52,495 nt of DNA. Source: Deltaproteobacteria bacterium (GTDB taxonomy: Bacteria > Myxococcota_A > UBA9160 > UBA4427). The notes under the pieces are model-generated. The model made no database searches and had not been told where the DNA came from. It was given only the letters and a program-made list of their open reading frames with translations. Position numbers and translations under genes: made by a program. The DNA lies in the NCBI GenBank assembly GCA_002709835.1, contig PAQX01000084.1, forward strand, positions 1 through 52,495, read 5' to 3'. This document shows positions 1-8,584 of the stretch, one piece after another; within the stretch, counting starts at the first letter, position 1, and the number at the start of each line of letters is the position of its first letter.

Positions 1-1
1 C

Positions 2-310
2 CGAACCCGTGGAGACCGGCTGCCGCTCGAGCTCGTGGTGCACAAGCAGACGAAGGCCACGGCCGACGTCTACGGACTCGGCGATCGCGGCTCCCTCGAA
101 GTCGGGAAGGCCGCGGACATCAACGTGGTCGACCTAGACGGTCTCAAGCTGCGGTCGCCGGAGATGATCCACGACCTGCCCGCGGGCGGACCGCGACTCG
201 TGCAGCCGGTGGAGGGCTACCTGCACACGATCAAGTCCGGATGCGTGACCTTCGAGCGCGGCGAAGCGACCGGCGAGCGGCCGGGCGTCGTGCTGCGCGG
301 TCGGCGCTGA
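2..310 (+). CDS. Amidohydrolase (N-acyl-D-amino-acid deacylase type), C-terminal part
   Basis: The open frame runs in from the left edge, so only about the last 102 residues are seen. It carries the usual tail of the D-aminoacylase/amidohydrolase superfamily: a GSLEVGKAADINVVDLD stretch, the returning beta-sandwich strand that follows the metal-binding barrel, then a 'GYLHTIKSG' strand near the end. These enzymes hydrolyse amide or related bonds with one or two metal ions; the catalytic barrel lies outside the window, so substrate cannot be judged. The gene ends with TGA directly against the stop codon of the convergent acyl-CoA dehydrogenase gene, with no gap for a separate terminator. The family is fairly secure, the substrate unknown. 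Confidence 0.8.
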   Translation, partial: RTRGDRLPLELVVHKQTKATADVYGLGDRGSLEVGKAADINVVDLDGLKLRSPEMIHDLPAGGPRLVQPVEGYLHTIKSGCVTFERGEATGERPGVVLRGRR

Positions 311-1636
311 TCAGTCCAGCGAGGACGCCGGCGCCCCGCGCTGGACCGAGTTGAAGCGGCTCGCCAGCGACGGCGTGTCGAAGATCGGGTTCGATCCTGC
401 GTAGCCGAACAGATACTGGCCGACCCGGCGCATCTGCATCTCCTCCGAGCCCTCGGTGATCCGATAGCGGCGGTGGTGGCGGAAGATGTGTTCGAAGGGC
501 AGGTGTCGGCTGTAGCCGATGCCGCCATGAGTCTGGATTGCACGATCGGCGGCCTGCCCCACGAGTCGGTTCGCCCGGTAGTTGCACATCGCGACCTTGT
601 CAGAGATCTCGTGACCATGGTCGACCTGATCGAGCTGCCATGCGGTCTTCCTGATCAGCTCCCGGAGCATGGCGGCTTCCGTGTGGAGTTCCACGAGGGG
701 CCACTGGATCGCCTGATTCACCGAGAGCGGGCGCTCGTGGATCTGGCGCTCCCGCGCATACTTCACCGCCTCGTCGATGCAGTACTGCGCGGCCCCGAGA
801 CTCGAGGCCGCCTGCCGGATCCGGTTCTCGTGCACGAAGAGCTGTGCCGTATCGAGACCGCGTCCCTCTTCGCCGAGGATGTCCTCGGTCGACACGCGCA
901 CGTCGGTCAGCGTGACCTCCGCGTGGTCCGTCGGCATGTTGTACGTCCACCACATGAACTCGACCTGGAAGCCGGGCGTGTCCGTCGGGACGATGAAGCA
1001 GGTGATGCCCTTCGGGCTGCCGGGCTTGCCCGAGGTGCGCGCGAAGATGTAGTCGTGGGTCGCCGAGTGGAGACCGGTGTTCCAGCGCTTCGCGCCGTTG
1101 ATCACCCAGTCGTTCCCGTCGCGCACGGCGGTCGTCTCCATCCGCGTCGCGTCGGTCCCGAACATCGGCTCGGTCAAGCCGAATCCGATACGCGCGTTGC
1201 CCGCGAGCATCTTCGGAATCCACTCGGCCTGCTGCGCCTCGGAACCGAACTTCTCCATCATGAGGACGCCGGGGAAGTTGCCGACGACCGAGCTCTCGTT
1301 CTGCAGGTCGTTGTGGAGACCGAGCCCCTTCGCTGCAAGGTGCTCGCGGATGATCGCCATCGCGAGGTTCGAGCCGCCCTGGCCTCCGAAGCGCTCCGGC
1401 AGGTGGTACCGAAGGAAACCGGCGTCATCGGCCCGCTTTCGCATCTCGCCGAGTAGCGCTTCCCACTCTTCGTTCGGCCAGCCGTCTCGGTCCCAATCCG
1501 TACGCGAGTCCTCGCGGCGGTGGTCGAAGAAACGGATGTTGTCGTTCTCTCGCTCGAGAGGCTTGATCTCGTCCTCGATGAACCGGTCGAGGGCGTCGAG
1601 GAAGTGCTGCACGTCGGCGGGGATGTCGAAGTCCAT
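311..1636 (-). CDS. Acyl-CoA dehydrogenase
   Basis: A 441-residue flavoprotein that would oxidise an acyl-CoA to the trans-2-enoyl-CoA. The N-terminal helical domain begins near residue 5, the beta domain contains 'GFGLTEPMFGTDATRMETTA' (FAD/substrate contact), and the C-terminal helical domain holds 'IQTHGGIGYSRHLPFEHIFR' and 'ITEGSEEMQMRR', whose glutamate matches the catalytic-base position of medium-chain-type enzymes. The length is slightly above the usual 380-400 because of an extended N-terminus. The start ATG has a GGAG about ten bases upstream. It lies 33 bases behind an enoyl-CoA hydratase gene on the same strand, so the two probably form one beta-oxidation transcript. Chain length or ring specificity is not visible. 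Confidence 0.93.
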   Translation of the reverse strand: MDFDIPADVQHFLDALDRFIEDEIKPLERENDNIRFFDHRREDSRTDWDRDGWPNEEWEALLGEMRKRADDAGFLRYHLPERFGGQGGSNLAMAIIREHLAAKGLGLHNDLQNESSVVGNFPGVLMMEKFGSEAQQAEWIPKMLAGNARIGFGLTEPMFGTDATRMETTAVRDGNDWVINGAKRWNTGLHSATHDYIFARTSGKPGSPKGITCFIVPTDTPGFQVEFMWWTYNMPTDHAEVTLTDVRVSTEDILGEEGRGLDTAQLFVHENRIRQAASSLGAAQYCIDEAVKYARERQIHERPLSVNQAIQWPLVELHTEAAMLRELIRKTAWQLDQVDHGHEISDKVAMCNYRANRLVGQAADRAIQTHGGIGYSRHLPFEHIFRHHRRYRITEGSEEMQMRRVGQYLFGYAGSNPIFDTPSLASRFNSVQRGAPASSLD

Positions 1637-1669
1637 CGTCGTTGTCTCCGTAGGAGCGAGAAAGGAGCG

Positions 1670-2437
1670 CTAGTCGTCTTCGGGCCGCGCAACCGTGGCA
1701 TTCGCCTGCTTCGCTTCGTCCGAAGCGTTCGCCTTCGCGAAGAGACGCCCCTCGAGTCGTAGACCTTCGTCGAGCGGCATCTGGAGTCCCTCGACCACCG
1801 CGCGCTTCGCCGCGAAGACGGCCCCGGTCGAATGGCGCGCGATCCGCCCGCACCAATCGAGGGCCGCGTCCTGAAATCCTTCGCTCGGCATCACCTCGTT
1901 CACCAGGCCGATCCGGTGGGCTTCGTCGGCCTGGACGATCCGGCCGGAGAGGCAAAGCTCCGCCCCGACCGCGCTCCCCACGAGGCGCGGCAGACGCTGG
2001 GTTCCGCCGGCCCCCGGGATGATTCCGACGCTGACCTCGGGCTGGCCGAGATGGGATCGATCCGAAGCGATCCGCATCGTGCAAGCAAGCGCGGTCTCGC
2101 AGCCCCCACCCCAGGCCTGACCGTCAATGGCCGCGACCGTCGGCTGGGGCATCGACTCGAGCAGGTGGAGCGCCTTGCCCCAGGCGCCGGGATCACCGGC
2201 GACCGACTCTCCCTTGGCCATCAGCGCGAGATCGTCGAGATCCGCGTGGGCGATGAAGTAGCCATCGATCCCGCCGGTCAGCATCACGACCGAGACCTCC
2301 GCAGCCGCTTCCGCGAGGCGCTCGAGATGACCGACGAGCTCCGTCATCGACGCGAGGTTCATCCAGTTGCTGGGCGGACGTTCGAACGTCAGCACCGCGA
2401 CCTTCCCGTGTCGACTTTCGTTCCACACGTTCGTCAT
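1670..2437 (-). CDS. Enoyl-CoA hydratase/isomerase (crotonase) family protein
   Basis: A 255-residue crotonase-fold protein. The oxyanion-hole strand 'HADLDDLALM', the 'AWGGGCETALACTMRIAS' segment and 'LGQPEVSVGIIPGAGGTQRL' are all present. Both acidic positions used by true hydratases, one in GGCET and one in GQPEVSVG, are glutamate, so hydration of enoyl-CoA is more likely than a purely isomerase or hydrolase role. It is the first gene of a two-gene unit with the acyl-CoA dehydrogenase 33 bases downstream. The upstream 107 bases separate it from a divergent lipoprotein gene. Substrate is not predictable. Confidence 0.92.
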   Translation of the reverse strand: MTNVWNESRHGKVAVLTFERPPSNWMNLASMTELVGHLERLAEAAAEVSVVMLTGGIDGYFIAHADLDDLALMAKGESVAGDPGAWGKALHLLESMPQPTVAAIDGQAWGGGCETALACTMRIASDRSHLGQPEVSVGIIPGAGGTQRLPRLVGSAVGAELCLSGRIVQADEAHRIGLVNEVMPSEGFQDAALDWCGRIARHSTGAVFAAKRAVVEGLQMPLDEGLRLEGRLFAKANASDEAKQANATVARPEDD

Positions 2438-2544
2438 GGCCGCACGGTAGCAGTCGAAGGGGCCTCATCCGGCGAAGTAGCGAGGGGAGCCGGGACTGAG
2501 GTTTCATCCCCCGGCCGGCGACGACCGCGGCACGAGGAGACCCG

Positions 2545-3606
2545 ATGAAGATCCGAGACGATGCGCTCCGAACGAGGCCTTTGCTCCTCGCGCTTGCGCT
2601 GTGGCCGCTTTTCTCCGCCTGCGCGTCCCATCAGCCGCTCTCCGGCTGCGACGCGGCGGACGGCGTGACGCCGATCTGCGGCTTCCAGAATCCGGAGGAT
2701 CTCGTATCGCTGGCGGACGACTGGCTCTTGATCAGCCAGATGAGCCGAAGCGACGCCGCCGGCAGTCTCGTTGCCTTCCGACCTCCCGACGGAAGCCGAC
2801 GAGTGCTCTGGCCGAACGACGAGACCGCGTCCACCAATGCGACGAAGGCCGCTTGCGAACCTCCGTCGCCCGGACAGTTCGGCCCCCACGGAATCGATCT
2901 CGCCCAAGACGGCCAGATGCTCCTCGTGGTGAACCACGGCGGTCGCGAAGCGGTCGAACGCTTCCGGATCGGGCAAAACGCGGACGGCCCGACGCTCGCG
3001 TGGGAGGACTGTGTCCCCTTCGGCGACGAAGTGATGCTCAACGACGTGGCTTCCCTCCCAGGCGGCGGCTTCGTCGTCACCGAGATGATGGGTTCCGGAA
3101 CGTTCGCCGCCCTGGGTCTCGTGTTCGGCCGAAATACCGGCAAGGTCTGGCACTGGACCCCGGAAGCCGGCGCGCGACCCGTCCCTGGCTCGGAGGCGCG
3201 GGGCCCGAACGGGATCGCCGCGTCCGCCGACGGCACGACCCTCTTCATCGCCGAATGGGGAAGCGCGAACCTGATCCGCATCGGGCTCGACGGCGGCGGG
3301 CGGGCGGCGGCGGCCCTCGGCTTTCACCCCGACAACCTGAGCTGGACGGCGGACGGACGCATCCTCGCGGGCGGCCAGCTCGTCGGACCGCTCGAAGCGA
3401 CCGGTTGTTTCGACGTACCTGAGGGCGGCTGCAGCCTCGGCTCCGCCGCGGCGATCATCCACCCCACCACCCTGCTCGTGGAGCGGGTCTGGACCCAGGA
3501 TCCGGCCACCGTCGCCGGAGGGATCTCCGCCGCGCTCGAGCGGGGCGACACGATCTGGCTCGGCGCCTATGGCGGAGATCGGATCGCGCGCATTCCGGCG
3601 CCGTGA
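2545..3606 (+). CDS. SMP-30/gluconolactonase-like beta-propeller lipoprotein
   Basis: A 353-residue protein with an N-terminal hydrophobic segment ending in the lipobox-like LFSAC (Cys26), so probably exported and lipid-anchored. The body shows repeated propeller strands such as 'GPHGIDLAQDGQMLLVVNHG', 'LNDVASLPGGGFVVTEM' and 'GPNGIAASADGTTLFIAEWG', typical of the SMP-30/gluconolactonase/strictosidine-synthase-like six-bladed fold. Those proteins are calcium- or metal-dependent lactonases or esterases, but the precise reaction cannot be assigned. It is divergent from the crotonase gene and convergent with the BaiN-type flavoprotein, so it is probably monocistronic. GAGG lies just upstream of the ATG. 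Confidence 0.75.
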   Translation: MKIRDDALRTRPLLLALALWPLFSACASHQPLSGCDAADGVTPICGFQNPEDLVSLADDWLLISQMSRSDAAGSLVAFRPPDGSRRVLWPNDETASTNATKAACEPPSPGQFGPHGIDLAQDGQMLLVVNHGGREAVERFRIGQNADGPTLAWEDCVPFGDEVMLNDVASLPGGGFVVTEMMGSGTFAALGLVFGRNTGKVWHWTPEAGARPVPGSEARGPNGIAASADGTTLFIAEWGSANLIRIGLDGGGRAAAALGFHPDNLSWTADGRILAGGQLVGPLEATGCFDVPEGGCSLGSAAAIIHPTTLLVERVWTQDPATVAGGISAALERGDTIWLGAYGGDRIARIPAP

Positions 3607-3624
3607 GGAGTAAGCGGGCGCGGC

Positions 3625-4839
3625 CTAACGTTCCGCGGCCGCCACCCCCGCCAGATAGCCGCCGGTCCAGGCGTTCTGAAAGTTGAAGCCGCCGGTGACC
3701 CCGTCGACGTCGGTCACCTCGCCCGCAAAGTACGCCCCGGGGCAGACGCGGCTCTCCATCGTCTTGGGTTCGAGTTCCTTGAGGCGAACGCCTCCGCAGG
3801 TCACGAACTCGTCCTTGTTCAGATTTTTACCCGTGACCGCGAACTCGCCTCGGGTCAGCTCGGCGATGAGCGCCTTGCGCTGGACCTTCGTGAGATCGGC
3901 CCAGTTCTGGCCTTCGCGAACACCGGCCGCTTCCAGGAACCGCGACCAGAAGCGCTTCGGGATCTCCGCGAAGGGGGATCGCCTGTCCATCTTCTGCTTG
4001 CCGGCCTGCTGGCGTTGCCGCTGCAGGACCGTGTCGACGTCGATCTTCGGGAGCCAGTTCACCTCGAGCGTGAAGCGGTAACCCGTCGCCGCGAGCTCGC
4101 GGGCCCCCCAGGCCGAGAGCTTGAGGATCGCCGGCCCGCTCAGTCCGCCGTGAGTGATCAGCGTGGGGCCCTGCGAGACGAGCTTGATCCCCTGGGCCCG
4201 GGTCTCGGTCTCGACCACCGCGATGCCCGGCAGGTCCCGGATTCGCGGGTCGTCGATCTTGAAGGTGAAGAGAGAGGGAACGGCGGACTCCAGGGTATGG
4301 CCGAGCTGCTCCGCAAGGCGCGCGCCGGCCGCGAGCCGCGTGCCCCCGGTCGCGATCAGAACCTTGCGCGCCTCCAGCCTCTCTCCCGTCTCGGTCTCGA
4401 GCACCAACTGATCTTCGCGCTTCTCGATTAACCCGATTCCGCACCGCGTCCGGAGGTCGACGCCCGCTTCCTTCGCCGCATCCTGCAGGCAGTCGATGAT
4501 CGTCTGCGAGTCGTCGGTCGTCGGGAACATCCGCCCATCTTCCTGCGTCCAGAGTTCGACACCCCGGGCCTGGAACCACTCGATCGTGTCTTGCGCCCCG
4601 AAGCGGTGGAGCGGACCGAGAAGCGCCTTCTCACCCCGCGGATAGTGCTTCGTGAAGGCGCGTGGTTCGAAGCACGCGTGGGTCACGTTGCATCGACCAC
4701 CCCCCGAGATCTTGACCTTGCCGAGGGGCTTCGCCGCGCGTTCGACGATCATCGTCCGGCCGCCCCCGCGCTCCGCGAACGTGATCGCGCCGAAGAAGCC
4801 GGCGGCACCGCCGCCGATCGTGATCAGGTCGTAGAGCAT
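3625..4839 (-). CDS. NAD(P)/FAD-dependent oxidoreductase, BaiN/HI0933 family
   Basis: A 404-residue flavoprotein. The N-terminal Rossmann motif 'ITIGGGAAGFFGAITFAE' is followed by the family signature 'GKVKISGGGRCNVTHAC', and the C-terminus has 'GGVRLKELEPKTMES' and 'FAGEVTDVDGVTGGFNFQNA'. These are hallmarks of the HI0933/YhiN/BaiN family, whose characterised gut member BaiN has been linked to bile-acid double-bond reduction; most members have no known substrate. The length matches the family. The gene stands alone between a convergent lipoprotein gene and the P450 gene, whose stop lies 48 bases upstream of its start. The family assignment is strong, the function open. Confidence 0.88.
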   Translation of the reverse strand: MLYDLITIGGGAAGFFGAITFAERGGGRTMIVERAAKPLGKVKISGGGRCNVTHACFEPRAFTKHYPRGEKALLGPLHRFGAQDTIEWFQARGVELWTQEDGRMFPTTDDSQTIIDCLQDAAKEAGVDLRTRCGIGLIEKREDQLVLETETGERLEARKVLIATGGTRLAAGARLAEQLGHTLESAVPSLFTFKIDDPRIRDLPGIAVVETETRAQGIKLVSQGPTLITHGGLSGPAILKLSAWGARELAATGYRFTLEVNWLPKIDVDTVLQRQRQQAGKQKMDRRSPFAEIPKRFWSRFLEAAGVREGQNWADLTKVQRKALIAELTRGEFAVTGKNLNKDEFVTCGGVRLKELEPKTMESRVCPGAYFAGEVTDVDGVTGGFNFQNAWTGGYLAGVAAAER

Positions 4840-4887
4840 CCCGGAGGAGGATAGATGCGCAGTGCCGCGGACGCCTGACCGCGGCCC

Positions 4888-6180
4888 CTACCAAGGGTGC
4901 AGGCGAACCGGCAGCGCGGTGAAGCCCTTCACGAAGCAGGACTTCGTCCGAACCGGTTCACCGACGACCTCGACGAAGCGGAAGCGCTTCAGGATCTCTT
5001 CCCAGAGCACACGGAGCTGGAGCTCGGCGATCCGGCTCCCCATGCAGAAGTGGACGCCCCAGCCGAAGGAGAGGTGCTTCTTCGATTCCTTGCGGTCGAT
5101 GATGAACTCGTTTGCGCGGTCGATGGCGTCCTCGTCACGATTCGCCGAGACGTACCAGAGGACGATCTTCTCCCCCTTCTTGATCGTCTGGCCGCCGAGC
5201 TCGGTGTCTCGGGTCGCCGTCCTTCGCATGTGCGCAAGGGGCGTCTGCCAGCGGATGATCTCGTCGACCATCTTCGGGATCACGGCCGGATCGTTGCGGA
5301 GCTTCTCGTACTCCGCGGGGTTCTCGTTGAGCGCGACGACGCCGCCAGAGATCGAGTTCCGGGTCGTGTCGTTGCCGCCCACGATCAGAAGCAGAATCGT
5401 CCCGAGATAGGTGACCGGATCGAGATCCTGGGTCGCGTCCGCGTTTGCCAGCGCCGTCACGAAGTCGAGGCTCCCGACCTCCTTCCCCTTTCGATCCTTC
5501 CAAAGCTTCGTGAAGACCTGCAGGCACTCCTTGAGCGCCTCGCGCCCCTCTTCGGGAGAGACGCCCATGTCGGCCAGCTGCGCCGCGTTCGCCGTCGTGA
5601 CGTCGCTCCAGTAGGTGAGCTTGCGCTGCTGTTCGCGATCGAAGTCGAACATGGTCGCGAGCATCCGCGTCGTCAGCTCGATCGATACGTTGTCGACCCA
5701 GTCGAAGGGCTCGCCGACCGGAAGCCCGTCGAGGATCTCGCACACGAACTCGCGGATCAGCGGCTCGAGCTGCTTCAGGTTGCGCGGGGACGAGACCGGC
5801 TGGACGACCTTGCGATGAGCATCGTGTCGCGGACCGTCCATGGAAATGAAGCCCGCGTTCTGAACGACACCGCTGGGCGGCGGGTCCCAGATGACGACGC
5901 TCGGCTCGGAGGACCACGTTTCGGGGTCCTTCTCGATAGCCACGATGTCGTCGAATTTCGTCGCTGACCAGTACGGCCCGTAGCCGCTCGTCGAGCAGTA
6001 GTGGATCGGTGCCTCTCGGCGCAGTCGCTCGAACCAGCCCCACAACTCATCGCGAGTGAAAAGCTCGAAGTCGGAGACGTCGATCGAATCGAGCGGTACG
6101 GAGTTCGGATCGACTCCGACCAGCGAGGGCTTCCGATCCTGCTTGTTGTGCAGGGACGCCCTCGGGACGGCTTCGCTCAT
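4888..6180 (-). CDS. Cytochrome P450
   Basis: A 430-residue soluble bacterial P450. The I-helix oxygen-activation motif is 'LIVGGNDTTRNSISGG', the K-helix ExxR occurs in 'VDEIIRWQTP', and the heme loop 'FGWGVHFCMGSR' places the thiolate ligand at Cys379. A 'MDGPRHDAHRKVVQPV' C-helix motif is also present. The overall type resembles the CYP families of sterol, terpene and alkane hydroxylases of actinobacteria and deltaproteobacteria-like lineages. No ferredoxin or ferredoxin reductase gene adjoins it, so the redox partner must come from elsewhere. It is transcribed divergently from a TetR gene, with a palindromic operator candidate about 98 bases upstream of its start codon. Substrate unknown. 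Confidence 0.95.
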   Translation of the reverse strand: MSEAVPRASLHNKQDRKPSLVGVDPNSVPLDSIDVSDFELFTRDELWGWFERLRREAPIHYCSTSGYGPYWSATKFDDIVAIEKDPETWSSEPSVVIWDPPPSGVVQNAGFISMDGPRHDAHRKVVQPVSSPRNLKQLEPLIREFVCEILDGLPVGEPFDWVDNVSIELTTRMLATMFDFDREQQRKLTYWSDVTTANAAQLADMGVSPEEGREALKECLQVFTKLWKDRKGKEVGSLDFVTALANADATQDLDPVTYLGTILLLIVGGNDTTRNSISGGVVALNENPAEYEKLRNDPAVIPKMVDEIIRWQTPLAHMRRTATRDTELGGQTIKKGEKIVLWYVSANRDEDAIDRANEFIIDRKESKKHLSFGWGVHFCMGSRIAELQLRVLWEEILKRFRFVEVVGEPVRTKSCFVKGFTALPVRLHPW

Positions 6181-6277
6181 GACGGACTCCTCGAGCCGTG
6201 CGCGGGGGGCGGCGGGCTTCGATCGGGGCGGCGTGGGCGGGCCGCAGAAGAGGCCGCCAGTCTATGTGGGCACTCCT

Positions 6278-6299
6278 AAACAAGCAAGCTTGCTGGTTT
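6278..6299. promoter_or_regulatory. Palindromic TetR-type operator between P450 and tetR
   Basis: A 22-bp dyad whose two 11-base halves pair at 10 of 11 positions. The core AGCAAGCTTGCT (6283-6294) is a perfect palindrome and the outer arms are AAAC and GTTT. It lies 27 bases upstream of the TetR ATG and 98 bases upstream of the P450 ATG, inside their shared promoter region, where a dimeric TetR repressor usually binds. The local AT-rich patch contrasts with the GC-rich flanks. Binding by the adjacent regulator is inferred from position and symmetry. Confidence 0.75.
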
Positions 6300-6325
6300 G
6301 TTAAAATCGGGCTACTCCCGTCTCC

Positions 6326-6979
6326 ATGAGCGAGAGCGCGGACATCAGCGTTTCAGGCGGGCGGAATCCCCGGCGGGCACGACGCACCCAGGACGAACGA
6401 ACTGCGGAGACGCGGACGCGGGTCCTCGATGCGGCGATCGATTGTCTGATCGACGAAGGCTACGCCGGGACGACCACGAAGCGGATCGCCGAGCGGACCG
6501 GGATCTCTCGCGGCGCCCAGCAGCACCACTTCCCGAAGCGCCACGACCTCGTGATCCAGGCGATGACCCACCTCGCGAACCGGCGCCTGGCCGAGCTCCG
6601 CGCGGATGCCCAGCGACTCACGGACGTGGAGGACCGCGTCGAGCGACTCCTGGACCTCCTCCAGCAGAGCGTCACGGGGCCCCTCTTCTTCGCTTCCCTC
6701 GAGCTCTGGGTCGCGGCGCGAACGGACCCGGCGCTTCACGAGGCGCTCTTCGTCGCCGAGCGCGAGTTGGGCCGGACGATCGGCGAGCTCACCGCCGAGG
6801 TCAGTCAGATCGCCGCCGACGACGAGCGTTTCGAGGACCTCGTCGACCTGACCATCCATCTGTTAAGGGGAATGTCGCTCCAGCGCATCCTCCGTGAGGA
6901 CGACTCCCGCCGGCGCCGGCATTTCGAACTCTGGAAACGAATCGTCCTCCAGACGATCGAGCACCCCGTCGCCCCCTGA
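6326..6979 (+). CDS. TetR/AcrR family transcriptional regulator
   Basis: A 217-residue regulator. Residues about 30-75 form the helix-turn-helix domain, with 'TRVLDAAIDCLIDEGY' followed by 'TTKRIAERTGISRGAQQHHF', the canonical TetR recognition region. The C-terminal ligand domain is helical and diverged, so the inducer cannot be guessed. It is divergent from the P450 gene, and a 22-bp operator-like palindrome sits 27 bases before its ATG, which suggests autoregulation and control of the P450. The start ATG at 6326 is the first methionine; no strong Shine-Dalgarno sequence is seen, and the short spacing from the operator could mean a short leader. Confidence 0.92.
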   Translation: MSESADISVSGGRNPRRARRTQDERTAETRTRVLDAAIDCLIDEGYAGTTTKRIAERTGISRGAQQHHFPKRHDLVIQAMTHLANRRLAELRADAQRLTDVEDRVERLLDLLQQSVTGPLFFASLELWVAARTDPALHEALFVAERELGRTIGELTAEVSQIAADDERFEDLVDLTIHLLRGMSLQRILREDDSRRRRHFELWKRIVLQTIEHPVAP

Positions 6980-7024
6980 CCGGGGGACGTCCTGCTCGAT
7001 CTCGGTAGAGCCCGGTGCTATGCC

Positions 7025-7726
7025 GTGAGTGTGTCGCGAACCGTTCTCCGCCCGTTTCTCGTTTCTCTCGCCCTGGCGATTGTGATCCTGCCGCGGGTCA
7101 GCGCGGCAGACGACCACCACGCCGGCATCTGGTTCGTGAACCAGTTTCGCGCCCCCCTCGGCGAACGCCTCTCGCTCCACGGAATGCTCCAGAACCGATG
7201 GAACGACGAAATCGGGGACTACGAGCGGACCGTCGTCCGTCCCTGGGTGTCCTACTCCTGGCCCGAAGGCGCCCACCTCGCGGTCGGCTACGACCTCCAC
7301 GAGTTCGAGTCACCCGACCGCCATGAGCATCGCGCGTGGCAGCGCATCGCCTATCAGCATCCGGTCGACCACTTCACGCTTCTCGCCCACGCCTGGCTCG
7401 AGGAGCGCTTCTTCCAGAACACGGACGACATCGCGCTCCGGCTCCGGCTCAACTGGGGCGCCGCCACCGAGCTCGGCCGTGACTTCGGCCTCCTCCTGCG
7501 CAACGAGATCTTCTTCGACCTGAACGGGACGTCTCGGATCCGGAACGCGGGACTCGGTGAGAACCAGCTGGTCCTCGCGCTCGGCCGAAAGCTCCCGGGC
7601 AACCTGCTCTTCGAGGTCGGCTATCTCCAGCAGTACGTCGATCGTCGCGGCGGGGACGACCTCTACAATCATTTCGTGATGACCGGATTCAGTTGGCGCG
7701 CACCGCAGCTCGCGGACTGGCTCTGA
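7025..7726 (+). CDS. DUF2490 domain-containing exported protein
   Basis: A 233-residue protein with a signal peptide (hydrophobic residues about 10-25 ending near 'PRVSAADD'). The mature part has alternating aromatic strands such as 'HGMLQNRWNDEIGDYERTVV' and 'YQHPVDHFTLLAHAWLEERF', matching the DUF2490 family, thought to be outer-membrane beta-barrel-like. Function is unknown for the family. The reading frame opens with GTG at 7025; a second GTG six bases on is also possible. The next gene, a PhyH dioxygenase, starts three bases after its stop, so the two are very probably co-transcribed and the barrel could aid uptake of a hydrophobic substrate, which is inference. Confidence 0.78.
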   Translation: MSVSRTVLRPFLVSLALAIVILPRVSAADDHHAGIWFVNQFRAPLGERLSLHGMLQNRWNDEIGDYERTVVRPWVSYSWPEGAHLAVGYDLHEFESPDRHEHRAWQRIAYQHPVDHFTLLAHAWLEERFFQNTDDIALRLRLNWGAATELGRDFGLLLRNEIFFDLNGTSRIRNAGLGENQLVLALGRKLPGNLLFEVGYLQQYVDRRGGDDLYNHFVMTGFSWRAPQLADWL

Positions 7727-7729
7727 ATC

Positions 7730-8569
7730 ATGCCCGAGCTCACCCGCCTCGCCCGCGACGCCAGCGCGACCCTCGTCTCTGAAGCCCTCGACCGGGACGG
7801 CGCCGTCATCGTCGAGGGCGCGCTCGCTCCCGATCGGATTCGGGACCTCGAAGGCGAACTCGCCCCGTTCTTCGAGACGGCCCGTCGGGGCACGAACGCG
7901 TTCGCCGGCTTCGACACCCAGCGCATCGGCGCACTGATCGCGCGCTCCCCCACGTGTCGGGCGCTCGCCCTCGATCCGCTGATCAACGACGCGTGCCGCG
8001 ACTATCTGGGTCGCCACGCCGACGGCTACCAACTCCACTTCACGCAGGCCGTTCGCATCGGTCCCGGCGAAGGTGCCCAGCCGCTCCACCGCGATCGCGG
8101 CGTGTGGGGCGGCCGCGTCCCTCGCTCGATCGAGACGCAGTTGAGCACCATCTGGGCAGTCACCGACTTCACCGAAACGAACGGCGCGACCCGGGTCGTC
8201 CCCGGCTCGCAGACCTGGGCGGGCGATCGCCAACCCGAAGCCGGCGAGACCGTGTCTGCGGAGATGACCGCCGGATCAGTCCTGATCTATTCGGGGACTG
8301 TTCTCCATGGCGGCGGCACGAATTCGAGCGAGTCCCACCGGCTCGGCGCGCTGCTCCACTACACGCTCGACTGGCTTCGCCAGGAAGAGAACCAATACCT
8401 GTCCTGCCCACCGGAGATCGCGAAGGATCTATCGCAGCCCCTGCGCGCCTTGATGGGGTACGCGAGGGGGAACGAGATCCTGGGCTTCTACTCGGATCCG
8501 GTCGGCCCCGGCGAGGCCGGTTTGGAGCTCGCCGATCCGGAGCGGCTCTTCAGCAAGCCCTCGCGCTGA
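7730..8569 (+). CDS. Phytanoyl-CoA dioxygenase (PhyH) family protein
   Basis: A 279-residue Fe(II)/2-oxoglutarate-type oxygenase. The metal-binding facial triad is visible as H120-R-D122 in 'PLHRDRGVW' and H193 in 'VLHGGGTNSSESHR'; a downstream arginine in the same stretch fits 2-oxoglutarate binding. The 'TDFTETNGATRVVPGSQTW' loop is typical of PhyH. The family hydroxylates phytanoyl-CoA and many other lipids and secondary metabolites, so substrate is open. It begins three bases after the DUF2490 stop. A related, truncated copy lies at 16772-17341 and is alignable from the HxD motif to the C-terminus. Confidence 0.9.
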   Translation: MPELTRLARDASATLVSEALDRDGAVIVEGALAPDRIRDLEGELAPFFETARRGTNAFAGFDTQRIGALIARSPTCRALALDPLINDACRDYLGRHADGYQLHFTQAVRIGPGEGAQPLHRDRGVWGGRVPRSIETQLSTIWAVTDFTETNGATRVVPGSQTWAGDRQPEAGETVSAEMTAGSVLIYSGTVLHGGGTNSSESHRLGALLHYTLDWLRQEENQYLSCPPEIAKDLSQPLRALMGYARGNEILGFYSDPVGPGEAGLELADPERLFSKPSR

Positions 8570-8584
8570 TCCCACCTCCCGCGC

